NCBI GenBank assembly: GCA_937894675.1
Contig: CALCQO010000002.1
Location: forward strand, 186,001-250,000
Origin: an uncultured Clostridia bacterium
GTDB taxonomy: Bacteria > Bacillota > Clostridia > Christensenellales > Aristaeellaceae
Length of the DNA: 64,000 nt
Direction: 5' to 3'
Both the position numbers and the translations under genes were made by a program. The notes beneath the pieces were generated by a model. That model saw only the letters and a list, made by a program, of their open reading frames with translations, was not told the origin of the DNA and searched no databases. Positions 8,351 through 17,654 of the stretch are shown here, piece after piece; positions within the stretch are counted from its first letter, which is position 1; each line of letters starts with the position of its first letter.

Positions 8351-10432
8351 ATGGCAGACTACGCAAGCAAGGATATTCGGAACATCGCCCTCATGGGGCA
8401 TGGCAGCGAAGGCAAAACGACCTTGACAGAGGCGATGCTCTTCGCTGCGGGACATATCGACCGCCAGGGCAAGGTAGAGGACGGCGGCACCGTAACCGAT
8501 TTTGACACCGAGGAACAGAAGCGCGGTATTTCCATCAGCGCGGCTGTGGCGCCGGTGGAGTATCGGGACACCAAAATCAACGTGATTGACATCCCCGGGT
8601 ATTTTGATTTTATCGGCGAAATGATGGGGCCCCTGCGCGTTGTGCAGACCGCCTGCATCGTCGTCAACGGCGTCAGCGGGCTGTCCGTCGGCTCTGAAAA
8701 GGCCTGGGAATACGCTGAAAAGAACCATGTGGCCCGCATGTTTATCGTGAACCAGATGGACCGGGAAAACGCCAACTTTAAAAAGGTGCTGGACGAGCTG
8801 CGCGAGAAATACGGCAACTCCGTCGTGCCCCTGATTATCCCCATCGGCTACGGCCCCGAATTCAAGGGCGTGGTCAACGTGCTGGAGAATGTCGCTTTTG
8901 AAGGCGCGGGCAAAGCCATGAAGGAAGTGCCCGTTCCCGAAGCCCTGAACGACGCCATCCAGTCCTACGTGGAAGAGATTACCGAAGCCGCCGCCGAGAA
9001 CGACGACGAGCTGCTGGAAAAGTTCTTCGAGGAAGGCACCCTGAGCCATGACGAAATCGTCAAGGGCTTCCTCGCGGGCATGCAGAACGGCAAAATTGTG
9101 CCCGTGGTCGCCGTTTCCGCCACCACCGGCGCGGGCGTGGCCTCCATGATGCATGTGATGAAAAAGTATCTGAACAGCCCGGAAAACACCGTGATGAAGG
9201 GCATCAACCCCAAGGACGACAGCGAAGTTACCCGCACCTGCAAAAACGATGAGCCCTTCTCCGCCTTTGTGTTCAAGACCATCGCCGACCCCTTTGTGGG
9301 CAAGCTGTCCCTGTTCCGCATCACCTCCGGCACCCTGACCCCCGCCACCGCACTGTACAACCCCAACAAGGAAAAGACGGAAAAGAGCGGCGGCCTGTTC
9401 ATGCTGCGGGGCAAGAAGCAGGTGAATGCGCAGCAGCTAAACGCCGGCGACATCGGCGCCCTGAGCAAGCTGCAGGTTACCAGCACCGGCGACACCCTGT
9501 GCGACCCCAATAACCCCGTGCGCTTTGACGCCATCACCTACCCCGCCCCCGGCTTCAGCAAAGCTGTGTTCGCCGGCAAACAGGGCGATGAAGACAAGGT
9601 ATTCTCCGGCCTCAACCGCCTGATGGAAGAAGATCCCTCCATCAAGGTGGAAAAGAACACCGAGACCACCGAAACCCTGCTCTCCGGCCAGGGCGAACTG
9701 CACCTGGATGTCATCACCAGCAAACTGCTGAGCAAGTTCGGCGCCACCGCCGTGCTGCAGGATCCCCGTATCCCCTACCGCGAGACCATCCGCAAGACGG
9801 TTTCCGCCCAGGGACGCCACAAGAAGCAGACCGGCGGCCACGGCCAGTTCGGCGATGTGTGGATTGAGTTCTCCCCCATTGGCGACACCAATGTTCCCTT
9901 CGAGTTTGTGGACGCGGTTGTCGGCGGCGTGGTGCCCCGCAACTTCATCCCCTCGGTGGAAAAAGGCCTGCGCGAAAACATCGTCAAGGGCGTATTGGCG
10001 GGCTATCCCATGGTAGGCCTGCGCGCCAAACTGTATGACGGCAGCTATCACGCGGTGGACTCTTCCGAAATGGCGTTCAAAACCGCCGCCCGCATCGCCT
10101 TCAAGAAGGGCTGCATGGATGCCAGCCCCGCCCTGCTGGAGCCCATCCTGCGGGTGGAAGTGCTGATTCCCGACGAGTACATGGGCGACATCATGGGCGA
10201 TATCTCCAAGCGCCGCGGCCGCATCATGGGCATGAACCAGGTGGACGGCCTGCAGCAGGTATCCGCCGAAGTGCCCCAGAGTGAAATGGCCAAATACGCT
10301 ACCGACCTGCGCTCCATGACCCAGGCCCGCGGCAGCTTCACCACCGCCTTTGAACGGTATGAGGAAGTGCCCGGCGATGTGGCCCAGAAGATTATCGACA
10401 GCGCCGTCAAGGACGAGGACGACGACGAATAA
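8351..10432 (+). CDS. EF-G-like translation GTPase (EF-G2 subfamily)
   Basis: A 693-residue five-domain translation GTPase. The P-loop reads GHGSEGKTTL (residues 16-25), G3 reads DIPGY where canonical EF-G has DTPGH, and G4 reads NQMD instead of NKMD, all typical of the EF-G2-like subgroup rather than the main FusA. Domains IV and V follow (GGHGQFGDVWIEF; later SKRRGRIMGM). EF-G2 proteins bind the ribosome, but their GTPase and translocation activity differs between species. The gene is monocistronic with its own promoter and terminator and is not next to rpsL/rpsG/tuf, supporting a paralogue. The DTPGH His replaced by Tyr is notable, since that His is used in GTP hydrolysis. Confidence 0.9.
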   Translation: MADYASKDIRNIALMGHGSEGKTTLTEAMLFAAGHIDRQGKVEDGGTVTDFDTEEQKRGISISAAVAPVEYRDTKINVIDIPGYFDFIGEMMGPLRVVQTACIVVNGVSGLSVGSEKAWEYAEKNHVARMFIVNQMDRENANFKKVLDELREKYGNSVVPLIIPIGYGPEFKGVVNVLENVAFEGAGKAMKEVPVPEALNDAIQSYVEEITEAAAENDDELLEKFFEEGTLSHDEIVKGFLAGMQNGKIVPVVAVSATTGAGVASMMHVMKKYLNSPENTVMKGINPKDDSEVTRTCKNDEPFSAFVFKTIADPFVGKLSLFRITSGTLTPATALYNPNKEKTEKSGGLFMLRGKKQVNAQQLNAGDIGALSKLQVTSTGDTLCDPNNPVRFDAITYPAPGFSKAVFAGKQGDEDKVFSGLNRLMEEDPSIKVEKNTETTETLLSGQGELHLDVITSKLLSKFGATAVLQDPRIPYRETIRKTVSAQGRHKKQTGGHGQFGDVWIEFSPIGDTNVPFEFVDAVVGGVVPRNFIPSVEKGLRENIVKGVLAGYPMVGLRAKLYDGSYHAVDSSEMAFKTAARIAFKKGCMDASPALLEPILRVEVLIPDEYMGDIMGDISKRRGRIMGMNQVDGLQQVSAEVPQSEMAKYATDLRSMTQARGSFTTAFERYEEVPGDVAQKIIDSAVKDEDDDE

Positions 10433-10451
10433 GATATTCTGTCACATTTCA

Positions 10452-10477
10452 GGGGGATGGCGGCGCCATCCCCCTTT
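10452..10477 (+). terminator. Terminator of the EF-G-like gene
   Basis: GGGGGATGGC (10452-10461) pairs with GCCATCCCCC (10465-10474) around a 3-base loop, followed by TTTGTTATTTTT. Confidence 0.85.
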
Positions 10478-10503
10478 GTTATTTTTAGAAATGAGGTGTT
10501 CCT

Positions 10504-11709
10504 TTGATTACTGTGCGAGGCGCCCACAACAGCGCCCTGTGTTTTACGGGCGCTCTGGAAAGCACCGCCCGGGAGCAAATACAAACCCTGTGCGACGCGC
10601 CTGCCTTCTCGGGCAGTAAAATCCGCGTCATGCCCGATGTACACGCTGGCATGGGCTGCACCATCGGCACCACCATGACCATCACCGACAAGGTAGTGCC
10701 CGGCATGGTGGGGGTGGACATCGGCTGCGGAATGGAAACGGTGCGCATCCAGGAAAGGGAGATAGACTTTGGAAAGCTGGACGATCTGATCCGCCGGGAA
10801 ATCCCCTGCGGACGGGAAATCCGCGAAACACCCCACCCCCTGCATGAGGAGATTGACTTAAGCAGCCTGCGCTGCGCCAATTCGGTCAAGACAGGGCGCG
10901 CCCGCCGCAGCATCGGCACCCTGGGCGGGGGCAACCATTTTATTGAGGCGGCGAAAGATGAGGAGGGGCAGTTGTACATCGTTGTCCACTCGGGCAGCCG
11001 CCACTTAGGCTTTGAGGTGGCCAACCACTACCAGGCGTTGGGGTTCAAGGCGCTGGCTTTGCAGGCCCGGCAGCAGCTGGAAGAACAAATTGAGGCCATG
11101 AAGCGGGAAGGCCGCACAAAAGACATCAACAAAATTATCAAACTGCTGAAAAAACAGCCCCTGCCCGGCGATATGCCCCGGGATCTGGCCTATGTGGAGG
11201 GGGAAACGCTGGCGGATTACCTGCACGACATGGCCCTGGTGCAGCGCTTTGCCGTGCTTAACCGCAAAGCCATGATGGACATTATCCTGCAGGGCATGGG
11301 ACTGACCGCGCTGGAGGAGTTTACCACCATCCACAACTACATCGACCTGGACACCATGATTCTGCGCAAAGGGGCGGTGTCCGCCCGCAAGGGTGAAAAG
11401 CTGCTGATCCCCATCAACATGCGGGACGGGAGCCTGATTTGCGTGGGCAAGGGCAACGAGGATTGGAACCAGTCAGCCCCCCATGGCGCAGGCCGCCTGA
11501 TGAGCCGCAAGGAAGCCTTCGCCACATTGGACATGGAGGAGTACAAAAAGCAGATGCGGGGCGTCTACACCACCAGCGTGCACCCGGATACATTGGACGA
11601 ATCCCCCATGGCCTACAAGCCCATGGATGACATTCTGGCGGAAATCGCCCCCACGGCGGACATCGTTGCCCATATCAAACCCGTCTACAACTTCAAGGCC
11701 GCGGAATAG
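10504..11709 (+). CDS. RtcB family RNA ligase-like protein
   Basis: A 401-residue RtcB-family protein. Motifs in order: DVHAGMGC, VGVDIGCGME (metal ligands Asp and Cys), LGGGNHFIE, HSGSRHLG and PHGAGRLMSR, whose His is the one guanylylated in RtcB. RtcB joins 2',3'-cyclic phosphate or 3'-phosphate RNA ends to 5'-OH ends using GTP and manganese. All ligand positions I can check are kept, so it should be active. The best start is a TTG at 10504 with GAGGTG 6 bases upstream. It stands alone 71 bases after the EF-G-like gene, beyond a terminator. No archease or RtcA gene is nearby. Confidence 0.9.
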   Translation: MITVRGAHNSALCFTGALESTAREQIQTLCDAPAFSGSKIRVMPDVHAGMGCTIGTTMTITDKVVPGMVGVDIGCGMETVRIQEREIDFGKLDDLIRREIPCGREIRETPHPLHEEIDLSSLRCANSVKTGRARRSIGTLGGGNHFIEAAKDEEGQLYIVVHSGSRHLGFEVANHYQALGFKALALQARQQLEEQIEAMKREGRTKDINKIIKLLKKQPLPGDMPRDLAYVEGETLADYLHDMALVQRFAVLNRKAMMDIILQGMGLTALEEFTTIHNYIDLDTMILRKGAVSARKGEKLLIPINMRDGSLICVGKGNEDWNQSAPHGAGRLMSRKEAFATLDMEEYKKQMRGVYTTSVHPDTLDESPMAYKPMDDILAEIAPTADIVAHIKPVYNFKAAE

Positions 11710-11757
11710 GCGCGGATGGCGGCGTCCATCCCAAAACCCTTCCCTTGAGCATTCCCC

Positions 11758-11786
11758 TTTACAATCCCTGGCGTATATGCGAGAAT
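11758..11786 (+). promoter_or_regulatory. Possible promoter of the DUF4428-type gene
   Basis: TTTACA (11758-11763), 17-base spacer ending in TGC, GAGAAT (11781-11786): a weaker -10 helped by an extended TGn. It lies 34 bases before the start codon at 11820. Confidence 0.45.
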
Positions 11787-11819
11787 GGGCACAGAAAAAC
11801 GACATAAGGAGGGTTCCCC

Positions 11820-12632
11820 ATGGGGCTGTTTGACAAGAAGTTCTGCGATATCTGCGATGAAAAAATCGGGCTGCTGGGCAACCGCAAACTGGCCGACGGC
11901 AATCTGTGCAAGGATTGCGCCAAGCTGCTGTCCCCGTATATGACCGACCGCCGCCAGTCCACGGTGGAGGAAATCCGCCAGCACCTGGCCTACCGGGAGG
12001 AGAACAAAAAGCAGGTGGATTCTTTCGCCCCCACCCGCATCCTGGGCAACCGCACCAAGGTGTATATAGACGAGCCGGGCCAGCGTTTCCTGGTTACCTG
12101 GATGGACAACTGGCGCAACGCCAACCCCGATATCCTGCGCCTTGACCAGGTAATCGATACCCAGGTGGAAGTGGAGGAGGAAAAGACCGAACTGTTCCAG
12201 GAAACAGCGGAGAGCAAGCGCGTCAGCTTCGACCCGCCCCGGTATTCCTGCGCCTATCAGTTCGACATCACCATCCGGGTCAACTCCCCCTACTTTGACG
12301 AGATTTCCTTTGAGTTAACCGAGGAAAAGCCGGACAGCCCCTACACCGACGCCTACCGGGCCTATGAGCGCCAGGCGGATGAACTGATCCGCGCCCTGCA
12401 GCCCGCCGCCCCTGCCGCGCCGCAGACTGCCCCCCAGGCCGCGCCGGTGGAACCCAAGAGCGATGAATGGGTGTGCGCCTGCGGCGCCAGCAACCCGGGC
12501 AAGTTCTGCATGGCCTGCGGCGCGAAAAAGCCGGATGCCCCTCTGCGCTGCGCGAATTGCGGCTATCAGCATCAGGACGCTTCCATCCAGCCCAAGTTCT
12601 GCCCCGAGTGCGGCACCCCCTTCGCGGGGTAA
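11820..12632 (+). CDS. Multi-zinc-ribbon protein with N-terminal DUF4428-like domain
   Basis: A 270-residue protein of unknown function. The N-terminus (about residues 9-40) has CDICDEKIG and CKDC, matching the DUF4428 zinc ribbon often seen at the front of clostridial PH-like proteins. A middle domain (about 65-180) is followed by an Ala/Pro linker and two C-terminal zinc ribbons: CACGAS..CMACG and CANCGY..CPECG. No membrane segment is visible. It is followed after 31 bases by another gene on the same strand. A scaffolding or sensing role is possible but not supported by anything specific. Confidence 0.75.
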   Translation: MGLFDKKFCDICDEKIGLLGNRKLADGNLCKDCAKLLSPYMTDRRQSTVEEIRQHLAYREENKKQVDSFAPTRILGNRTKVYIDEPGQRFLVTWMDNWRNANPDILRLDQVIDTQVEVEEEKTELFQETAESKRVSFDPPRYSCAYQFDITIRVNSPYFDEISFELTEEKPDSPYTDAYRAYERQADELIRALQPAAPAAPQTAPQAAPVEPKSDEWVCACGASNPGKFCMACGAKKPDAPLRCANCGYQHQDASIQPKFCPECGTPFAG

Positions 12633-12663
12633 TACTACACATCAATCAAACAGAGGGGAAAGA

Positions 12664-13446
12664 ATGGCAGACCAGCAAACAGCGAATGATATCTTTCAAA
12701 GCGTCTTTCAACAAACCTTGCTATCGGACGGCTTTGTCAAGAAGAGAAAATCGTTCTATTATCTGGTTAACTGGGAACAGGGGTGGCTGAAAACCCTCAA
12801 CATGCATGTATACAGTTCTGGGAGAATGTTCCGGATTTGCTGCAATGTACATCCCTTTACTGAACCGCCTTTTAAAGAGATTTCCGCCAACATGGATGAC
12901 GGCCATGACCTCCTGATGCTGCGCCTACATGCTGACCCCGGTTATAACCCCCTGGCAGGCGGCTATTTTACATTGGCTCCCTTTATGCCCAGCGAGGAAA
13001 GCATCCAGAGGGTTCATAACATCTACGTCAACTACTTCCGTCAGCAGTTCCTTCGTTGCCAAAGCCTGAACGAAGTGCTGAACTACCAGCGGAAACTGGA
13101 ATTGATGGCCTATTCAGGGGCGTGGAATGAAATCAACCGCCTCTATGGCTATCTGTACGCCGGGGACAAAGAGCAAGCCCTTATCGCCGCCTATCTGTAC
13201 CTGAACCAACTGCAGATGCACAAAAACAGCTTTGAAAGCATGCTGGCTGGTGAAGAGCAGCAGCCTGAGCCCCGTGAACGGGAGATACAAAGCCATCACC
13301 AATCTGAAACCTTAGCAAATCAAATCCTGAACATGAAACAGTTCATCGAGACCCTGGAATATGGGGACGCTTCCGGCTTATTGAAGGAAGCCAAAGAGCG
13401 TTTTGACAAGGCCAAAGCACAATACAAAACACTCTTTGGCAGGTAG
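12664..13446 (+). CDS. Hypothetical protein, possibly DUF4304-like
   Basis: A 260-residue protein I do not firmly recognise. The first 110 residues (LLSDGFVKKRKSFYYLVN onward) resemble DUF4304-type domains found in stand-alone and immunity-like proteins; the C-terminal part is helical, with an acidic/Gln-rich linker around residues 195-215. The frame is open further upstream, but the ATG at 12664 follows AGAGGGGAA and the stop of the preceding gene, so I use it. Codon use is visibly more AT-rich than in its neighbours, suggesting later acquisition. A bidirectional terminator follows. Confidence 0.7.
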   Translation: MADQQTANDIFQSVFQQTLLSDGFVKKRKSFYYLVNWEQGWLKTLNMHVYSSGRMFRICCNVHPFTEPPFKEISANMDDGHDLLMLRLHADPGYNPLAGGYFTLAPFMPSEESIQRVHNIYVNYFRQQFLRCQSLNEVLNYQRKLELMAYSGAWNEINRLYGYLYAGDKEQALIAAYLYLNQLQMHKNSFESMLAGEEQQPEPREREIQSHHQSETLANQILNMKQFIETLEYGDASGLLKEAKERFDKAKAQYKTLFGR

Positions 13447-13467
13447 TCTGCCAAAGGAAGACAAACA

Positions 13468-13495
13468 AAAGAGCAGCGTTTCCGCTGCTCTTTAT
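13468..13495. terminator. Bidirectional terminator
   Basis: AAAGAGCAGCG (13468-13478) and CGCTGCTCTTT (13483-13493) form a perfect 11-bp stem with a TTTC loop, A-rich before and T-rich after, between the convergent genes ending at 13446 (+) and 13498 (-). Confidence 0.85.
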
Positions 13496-13497
13496 TG

Positions 13498-13908
13498 TTA
13501 CGGTATCTCTATAAAGTCCTGTATTTGTTCTAGCCTTCTTTCGCCGATGCCGGGCACGGTCATCAGGTCTTCCGGGAAATGGAAAGGGTGCTTCTCCCGG
13601 GCGGCGATAATCAGCCCCGCCAGGTGCTCCCCGATGCCGGGCAGCGTCATCAATTCTTCCTTGGTGGCGGTATTGACGGGGATGCGGGCAGGATTTGCTG
13701 CCTCCTCCCCCCGCGGCAGGCCGCTGGTGAACGCCGCGGTTCCTTCAAGAAGGTTGCCCGTGTTGCCCAGTTCCTCTGCTGCCCCGGTAAGGGACAATAC
13801 CTCCGGCGGCTGCGGCCAGGCCTGCAGGCCTATCAGGACAATGCAGGCCGTCAGCACCAGGGCGCAGGCGGCCAGCAGCCCCTTGGCGCCTCTCCCCCAA
13901 TGGGTCAT
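13498..13908 (-). CDS. ComEA-like helix-hairpin-helix protein
   Basis: A 136-residue protein with one N-terminal membrane helix (about residues 8-28), a spacer, and a C-terminal helix-hairpin-helix DNA-binding domain: PVNTATKEELMTLPGIGEHL and a second hairpin VPGIGERRLEQI. This is the ComEA layout of an anchored receptor that binds double-stranded DNA during uptake. The SLBB domain of longer ComEA proteins is absent. The start overlaps the 3' end of cysS by four bases, an unusual neighbour; comEB/comEC are not in the window. Function as DNA receptor is inferred. Confidence 0.85.
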   Translation of the reverse strand: MTHWGRGAKGLLAACALVLTACIVLIGLQAWPQPPEVLSLTGAAEELGNTGNLLEGTAAFTSGLPRGEEAANPARIPVNTATKEELMTLPGIGEHLAGLIIAAREKHPFHFPEDLMTVPGIGERRLEQIQDFIEIP

Positions 13909-15302
13909 GCCTGCTTGCGCACCTTCTGGCCTTTGGCGGTGTCCTCCACCGCGTAGCCCAGCGCCTTGATGGCGTCACGCAGCTCGTCGGACAGCTTCCA
14001 GTCCTTATCCTTCCTGGCCTGGGCGCGCTTTTCCGCCAGGGCGGCCACTTCCTCGGGCAGGGCGTCGGACTCCTTCGCCAGAAGGCCCAGCACAGAGCAT
14101 AGGGTGGTCAGCTTATCCAGGGCATAGGTGACCGCGGCTTTGGAGGATTCCTCATTCAGCGCGGTGTTGATTTCGTAGACCATTTCGAACAGGGCGCCCA
14201 TGGCCTCGGCGGTGTTCAAATCGTCGTCCATGGCGGCGTTGAACTTCTCCACGAAGCCGTCCATGCGGGCGGCGCCTTCCTTTTCCCCTTCGCTCAGCGG
14301 CGCGTCCTTGGCATGCTCCAGCAGGAACAGCGCTTTGTCCCGCGCGCCGTAGATGCGCGCCAGGGAGGCGTGGGCCTGCTGCATCATCTCGCGGCTGAAG
14401 TTCAGCGGGCTTCTGTAGTGGGCGGACAGCAGGAACATGCGGACATCCTCGGGGTCAAACTCCTTCAGGATGTCCCGGACGGTAAAGAAGTTGTTGAGGG
14501 ATTTGGACATCTTCTGGTTGTCAACATTCAGAAAGCCGTTGTGCATCCAGTACTTGGCAAAGGGCTTGCCGCTGGCGCCCTCGGACTGGGCCACCTCGTT
14601 CTCGTGGTGGGGGAAGATCAAATCCTGCCCGCCGCAGTGGATGTCGAAGGTGTCTCCCAGGTAGGTGGTGCTCATGGCGCTGCACTCGATATGCCAGCCA
14701 GGCCGGCCCATGCCCCAGGGGCTTTCCCAGGCGGGCTCGCCGGGCTTTTGCGCCTTCCAGAGGGCAAAGTCCGCCGGGTTCTTTTTGATTTCGTCCACAT
14801 CCACCCGGGCGCCGGCGGTTAAATCGTCGATGCTCTGGCCTGACAGCTTGCCGTAGCCGGGGAAGGCGGCGGTGTTGTAATACACATCGCCGTTCTCCTC
14901 ATAGGCCAGGCCCTTGTCCACCAGGGACTGGACAATGCTGATAATCTGCTGGATATGCTCGGTCGCCCGGGGGTGCACCGTGGCGGCGCGCACGCCCAAA
15001 GCGCGGGCGTCGGTAAAGTACTCGTTGATGAAGCGGTCGCCCAGCTCCTTGACGGTGATGCCCTCTTCGTTGGCGCGGTTAATCATCTTGTCGTCGATGT
15101 CTGTGAAGTTCTGCACGAAGGTCACCTCGTACCCCCGGTACTCAAGGTAGCGCCGCAGCACATCGAACACCACAAAGGGGCGGGCGTTGCCGATATGGAA
15201 ATAATTGTACACCGTGGGGCCGCAGGCGTAGATGCCTACCTTGCCCTCATGGATGGGCACCAGCTCTTCCTTCTGCCTGGACATGGTGTTGAAAACTTTC
15301 AT
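13905..15302 (-). CDS. cysS: Cysteinyl-tRNA synthetase
   Basis: A 465-residue class I synthetase that charges tRNA-Cys. The HIGH-type motif appears as FHIGNARPF (about residues 36-44), the zinc site includes CGPTVYN and GWHIECSAMS, and KMSKSLNN is the ATP-binding KMSKS loop. Length is normal. An AAAGGAGGAAGTC ribosome site precedes the ATG at 15302. The 173-base leader up to ppk shows no T-box specifier/antiterminator signature that I can find; only a 6-bp hairpin CTCAGC/GCTGAG at 15317-15332 overlaps the region just before the ribosome site. It is followed by the comEA-like gene, overlapping by four bases. Confidence 0.97.
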   Translation of the reverse strand: MKVFNTMSRQKEELVPIHEGKVGIYACGPTVYNYFHIGNARPFVVFDVLRRYLEYRGYEVTFVQNFTDIDDKMINRANEEGITVKELGDRFINEYFTDARALGVRAATVHPRATEHIQQIISIVQSLVDKGLAYEENGDVYYNTAAFPGYGKLSGQSIDDLTAGARVDVDEIKKNPADFALWKAQKPGEPAWESPWGMGRPGWHIECSAMSTTYLGDTFDIHCGGQDLIFPHHENEVAQSEGASGKPFAKYWMHNGFLNVDNQKMSKSLNNFFTVRDILKEFDPEDVRMFLLSAHYRSPLNFSREMMQQAHASLARIYGARDKALFLLEHAKDAPLSEGEKEGAARMDGFVEKFNAAMDDDLNTAEAMGALFEMVYEINTALNEESSKAAVTYALDKLTTLCSVLGLLAKESDALPEEVAALAEKRAQARKDKDWKLSDELRDAIKALGYAVEDTAKGQKVRKQA

Positions 15303-15376
15303 GACTTCCTCCTTTTCTCAGCCTGAGCTGAGGTTCAATCGCTTGTTGTTCCCATCAAGCACGCGCCAGCCTAAAT

Positions 15377-15402
15377 GAAAAGCCGTCTCTGCACGAGACG
15401 GC
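15377..15402 (-). terminator. Terminator of the ppk1 operon
   Basis: On the minus strand GCCGTCTC, loop GTGCA, GAGACGGC is followed by TTTTCATTT. It lies 74 bases downstream of the ppk1 stop. Confidence 0.85.
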
Positions 15403-15475
15403 GAAAAACCGTTATCCACTCTGCATGGGCGTACCCTGTGGGGAGGCCTTATCGCGGCCGGACGGAAGGCTTGCT

Positions 15476-17644
15476 TCACAGCTCCCGGAGCGCACTGTCC
15501 CCCTCGCGCAGGCCGCTTTCAGCCGGTGGCTGGCCCTCTCTTGGCGCTTGTTCAGGAACGTTTTCCCCGTTCACAGCTTGGGCATATGATACATGAAAGA
15601 CGCTGTCAAAGTCAACAGATTGAGCGCCGGTTTCCATAAATTCCTCCTGGGAGTTGACGGGCCGCTGGCCGGCCTTCAGGCGCACATAATCGCCGCCCGG
15701 CTGCATCTGCCAGGCCTGGGTATCATCCAGAAACTCCAGGGCGATGATGCTTTGGATGCTCTGGGCGATGGCCTCATCCTTGACGGGCACGGTCAGTTCC
15801 ACCCGCTTGTCCAGGTTGCGGGGCATCCAGTCGGCGGAGGAGATGAAGGTCTCGTTCTGCCCGTCGTTGCCGAAGATGTACACCCGGGCATGCTCCAGAA
15901 AGCGGCCCACGATGCTGCGCACCAGAATGTTGCCATGCTTTGGCACGTTCAGGCAGCACACCCCGCGCACCATGAGGAAAATCTTCACGCCGGCCCGCCC
16001 CGCGTCCAGCAGGGCGGAAATAATGCCTGGGTCGGACAGGGAATTCATCTTGGCGATGATCAGCCCACGCTTGCCCTGCTGGGCCAGCTTCTTTTCCCTT
16101 TGGATGCGGAACATAAACTCCTTGCGCATGGAGAAGGGGGACTCGATGAGTTCCTTTAAGGGAAAGGTATCGGCATAGCCGGTAACAATGTTGAAGAACG
16201 CCCCGGCGTCCGCCGCCAATTGCTGGTCGCAGGTGAGAATGCTGATGTCGGTGTAGCCCTTGGCGGTGGCGTCGTTGTAGTTGCCCGTACCAAGGTGCAG
16301 GTATTGGTTGAGGCCCTTTTCCTCGCGCCTGACCACAAGGGCAATCTTGGAGTGGGTTTTCCAGCGGGGGATGCCGTAGATCACATGGCAGCCCGCCTTT
16401 TCCAGGGCTTTGCACCAGGCGATGTTGTTTTCCTCGTCAAAGCGGGCGCGCACCTCCACCAGCACGGTAACCTGCTTGCCCTTCTGGGCAGCCCGGGCCA
16501 GGGCGGCGATAAAGGGGCTGGAGGAGGACACCCGGTACAGGGTCTGTTTGATGGCCAGCACCCGCTCGTCATCGGCGGCTTCGGAGATAAAGCGCACCAC
16601 GGGCGAGTAGCTGTCGTAGGGGTGGTGGAACAACAGGTCGCCCCCCCGGATGGTGCGGAAAATGGTTTCCTTCACCTGCAGCCGGTCGGGGGTACGGGGC
16701 GAAAAGCGGGGGTATTTAAGGTGGTCAAACCCGGGCAGCTTGCGGACATGCTTACTTAAAAAGGTTAAATCCAGAGGCCCGTCCACCTCCAGCAGAATGC
16801 CGCTGTCCACCTGCAGGGCTTTCATCAATCGGCTGAGCAGCACCTTGTTGGCCTTGGCCGTTACTTCCAGGCGCACCAGTTTGCCGTAGGAGCGGCGCTT
16901 GATGATGCGGGTCATATCCTCGATGATGCTGTCGGCGCTGCGGATATCCAGCATGAAATCGGTGTTGCGGGTAACCCGGAAGGGCAGGGAGGCAAGGGGC
17001 ATGGCGTTGGGGAAGAGTTTGCCCAGGAACAGGGTGATGACATCCTCCAGCATGACGCCCCGGGCTTTGCCCGGCCCCATGGGCAGCATGATGATGCGCT
17101 TGATGCCACTGGGCACGGGCACCAGGCACATCTGCCCCTGGGCGCCCTTGGTGCTCTGCAAAAGCACCGCCACATACAGGCGCTTGGCGGTCAGCAGCGG
17201 GAAGGGGTACAGGGGGTTTAGCACCCGGGGGGTCAGCACCGGCATAATCTGGGCGTCAAAATAGTTGCCCACCCAGGTCATCTGGTCCTGGGATAAATCT
17301 TCCGGACGGATGATATGCAGGCCATGCTGCTTGAGGGAAGGCAGCAGCGATTTGTTATACACCTCGTACTGCCTGTCGACCAGCTCCCGCACGCCCTTCC
17401 AGACCAGGCGCAGCTGCTTGGCGGGGGTCAGCCCCGCGGGATCCAGCTTTACCCGCCCCGCGTCCACCTTGCTCTCCAGTTTGCCCACCCGCACCATGAA
17501 AAACTCGTCCAGGTTGCTGGCGGAGATGGACAGGAAATTGGCCCGCTCCAGCGCGGGGTTGCGGGGGTTCACCGCCTCCTGCAGCACGCGCTCATCAAAG
17601 CTGAGCCAGCTGATTTCCCGGTTGATGTAGCGTTTCTTGTCCAT
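15476..17644 (-). CDS. ppk1: Polyphosphate kinase 1
   Basis: A 722-residue enzyme that makes polyphosphate from ATP, reversibly. N-domain: RYINREISWLSFDERVLQEA and NLDEFFMVRV (44-53). The autophosphorylated histidine is His431 in WKTHSKIAL; His585 in RFLEHARVYIF is the second catalytic His, followed by SSADWMPRN. The C-terminus has an acidic, low-complexity tail after about residue 660. It is the last gene of a minus-strand operon, 10 bases after the phosphoesterase gene, and ends at a strong terminator. Confidence 0.97.
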   Translation of the reverse strand: MDKKRYINREISWLSFDERVLQEAVNPRNPALERANFLSISASNLDEFFMVRVGKLESKVDAGRVKLDPAGLTPAKQLRLVWKGVRELVDRQYEVYNKSLLPSLKQHGLHIIRPEDLSQDQMTWVGNYFDAQIMPVLTPRVLNPLYPFPLLTAKRLYVAVLLQSTKGAQGQMCLVPVPSGIKRIIMLPMGPGKARGVMLEDVITLFLGKLFPNAMPLASLPFRVTRNTDFMLDIRSADSIIEDMTRIIKRRSYGKLVRLEVTAKANKVLLSRLMKALQVDSGILLEVDGPLDLTFLSKHVRKLPGFDHLKYPRFSPRTPDRLQVKETIFRTIRGGDLLFHHPYDSYSPVVRFISEAADDERVLAIKQTLYRVSSSSPFIAALARAAQKGKQVTVLVEVRARFDEENNIAWCKALEKAGCHVIYGIPRWKTHSKIALVVRREEKGLNQYLHLGTGNYNDATAKGYTDISILTCDQQLAADAGAFFNIVTGYADTFPLKELIESPFSMRKEFMFRIQREKKLAQQGKRGLIIAKMNSLSDPGIISALLDAGRAGVKIFLMVRGVCCLNVPKHGNILVRSIVGRFLEHARVYIFGNDGQNETFISSADWMPRNLDKRVELTVPVKDEAIAQSIQSIIALEFLDDTQAWQMQPGGDYVRLKAGQRPVNSQEEFMETGAQSVDFDSVFHVSYAQAVNGENVPEQAPREGQPPAESGLREGDSALREL

Positions 17645-17654
17645 AAAGTACCTT

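Noticed and set aside
15303..15475. Possible T-box leader for cysS
   Set aside because: I could not find the conserved T-box antiterminator sequence, and the only strong hairpin belongs to the ppk1 terminator.
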